Shown in pieces: positions 5,427 through 5,503 of a stretch of DNA of 5,503 nucleotides; position 1 is the stretch's first letter; every line of letters begins with the position of its first letter. Below the pieces are notes generated by a model. That model saw only the letters and a list, made by a program, of their open reading frames with translations, ran no database searches and had not been told where the DNA came from. Source of the stretch: Fidelibacterota bacterium (lineage in GTDB: Bacteria; Fidelibacterota; Marinisomatia; SCGC-AAA003-L08; D37C17); assembly GCA_018671635.1 (NCBI GenBank), contig JABHHG010000198.1:1-5503 (forward strand), in the 5' to 3' direction. The position numbers were made by a program, and so were the translations under genes.

Positions 5427-5503
5427 TGAATATTAAATTTAGAGCATTTGCATCGATTTTAATTGGAATGACCTTGATTGGTGCTTCAGTAGGTTTTTTA
5501 ACA
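5426..5503 (+). CDS. N-terminus of a membrane or exported protein, truncated by the window edge
   Basis: ATG at 5426 overlaps the TAA of the FecR-barrel gene by one base (TAATG), the same arrangement as between the phosphodiesterase and rsmE. The 26 visible codons read a short positively charged start (MNIKFR) followed by a hydrophobic, Gly/Ala-rich stretch (ILIGMTLIGASVGFL). This is a transmembrane helix or signal peptide. Too little is present to name a family. Elsewhere FecR-domain genes are often followed by CHASE2-domain sensor proteins (adenylate cyclases or kinases), whose first helix looks like this, but that is only a contextual guess. The one-base overlap and the absence of a Shine-Dalgarno box suggest translation coupled to the upstream gene. 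Confidence 0.7.
   Translation, partial: MNIKFRAFASILIGMTLIGASVGFLT

Overview
The window is AT-rich (roughly one third G+C by eye) and reads as ordinary chromosome from a Gram-negative bacterium. I infer the Bacteroidota/FCB neighbourhood, including marine lineages such as Marinimicrobia, but the sequence alone does not settle this. The supporting signs are a C-terminal-Phe outer-membrane barrel protein, an RsmE with a Bacteroidetes-like QSLKAYLP segment, gene starts without Shine-Dalgarno boxes, a tRNA with no encoded CCA, and a TAnnTTTG-type box upstream of that tRNA. No mobile element, integrase, CRISPR array or phage gene is visible.

Layout. Bases 380 to 1 (minus strand) hold the first 126 codons of a secreted protein that runs off the left edge; it has a signal peptide, a short linker and the start of a likely beta-sandwich domain. 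A 73-base divergent spacer with a 12-bp palindrome follows. Three plus-strand genes are then packed with overlapping stop/start codons: a nucleotide pyrophosphatase/phosphodiesterase (454-1695), rsmE for 16S rRNA m3U1498 methylation (1695-2390), and tadA for tRNA wobble A-to-I editing (2387-2851). The unit is closed by a strong intrinsic terminator at 2980-3007, after a 128-base 3' region able to form competing hairpins.

A tRNA-Ser(GGA) gene lies at 3083-3169 with its own candidate promoter. It is followed, without a visible terminator, by a 724-residue exported protein (3252-5426) that joins an N-terminal FecR domain to what looks like an outer-membrane beta-barrel. Its stop codon overlaps the start of another gene (5426 to the right edge), of which only a hydrophobic N-terminus is present.

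The middle of the window has a translation/RNA-modification theme (rsmE, tadA, tRNA-Ser). The flanks encode envelope proteins. The least explained part is the FecR-barrel protein and its translationally coupled membrane partner, which may form an envelope sensing or assembly pair. This is inference from domain order and gene coupling only.
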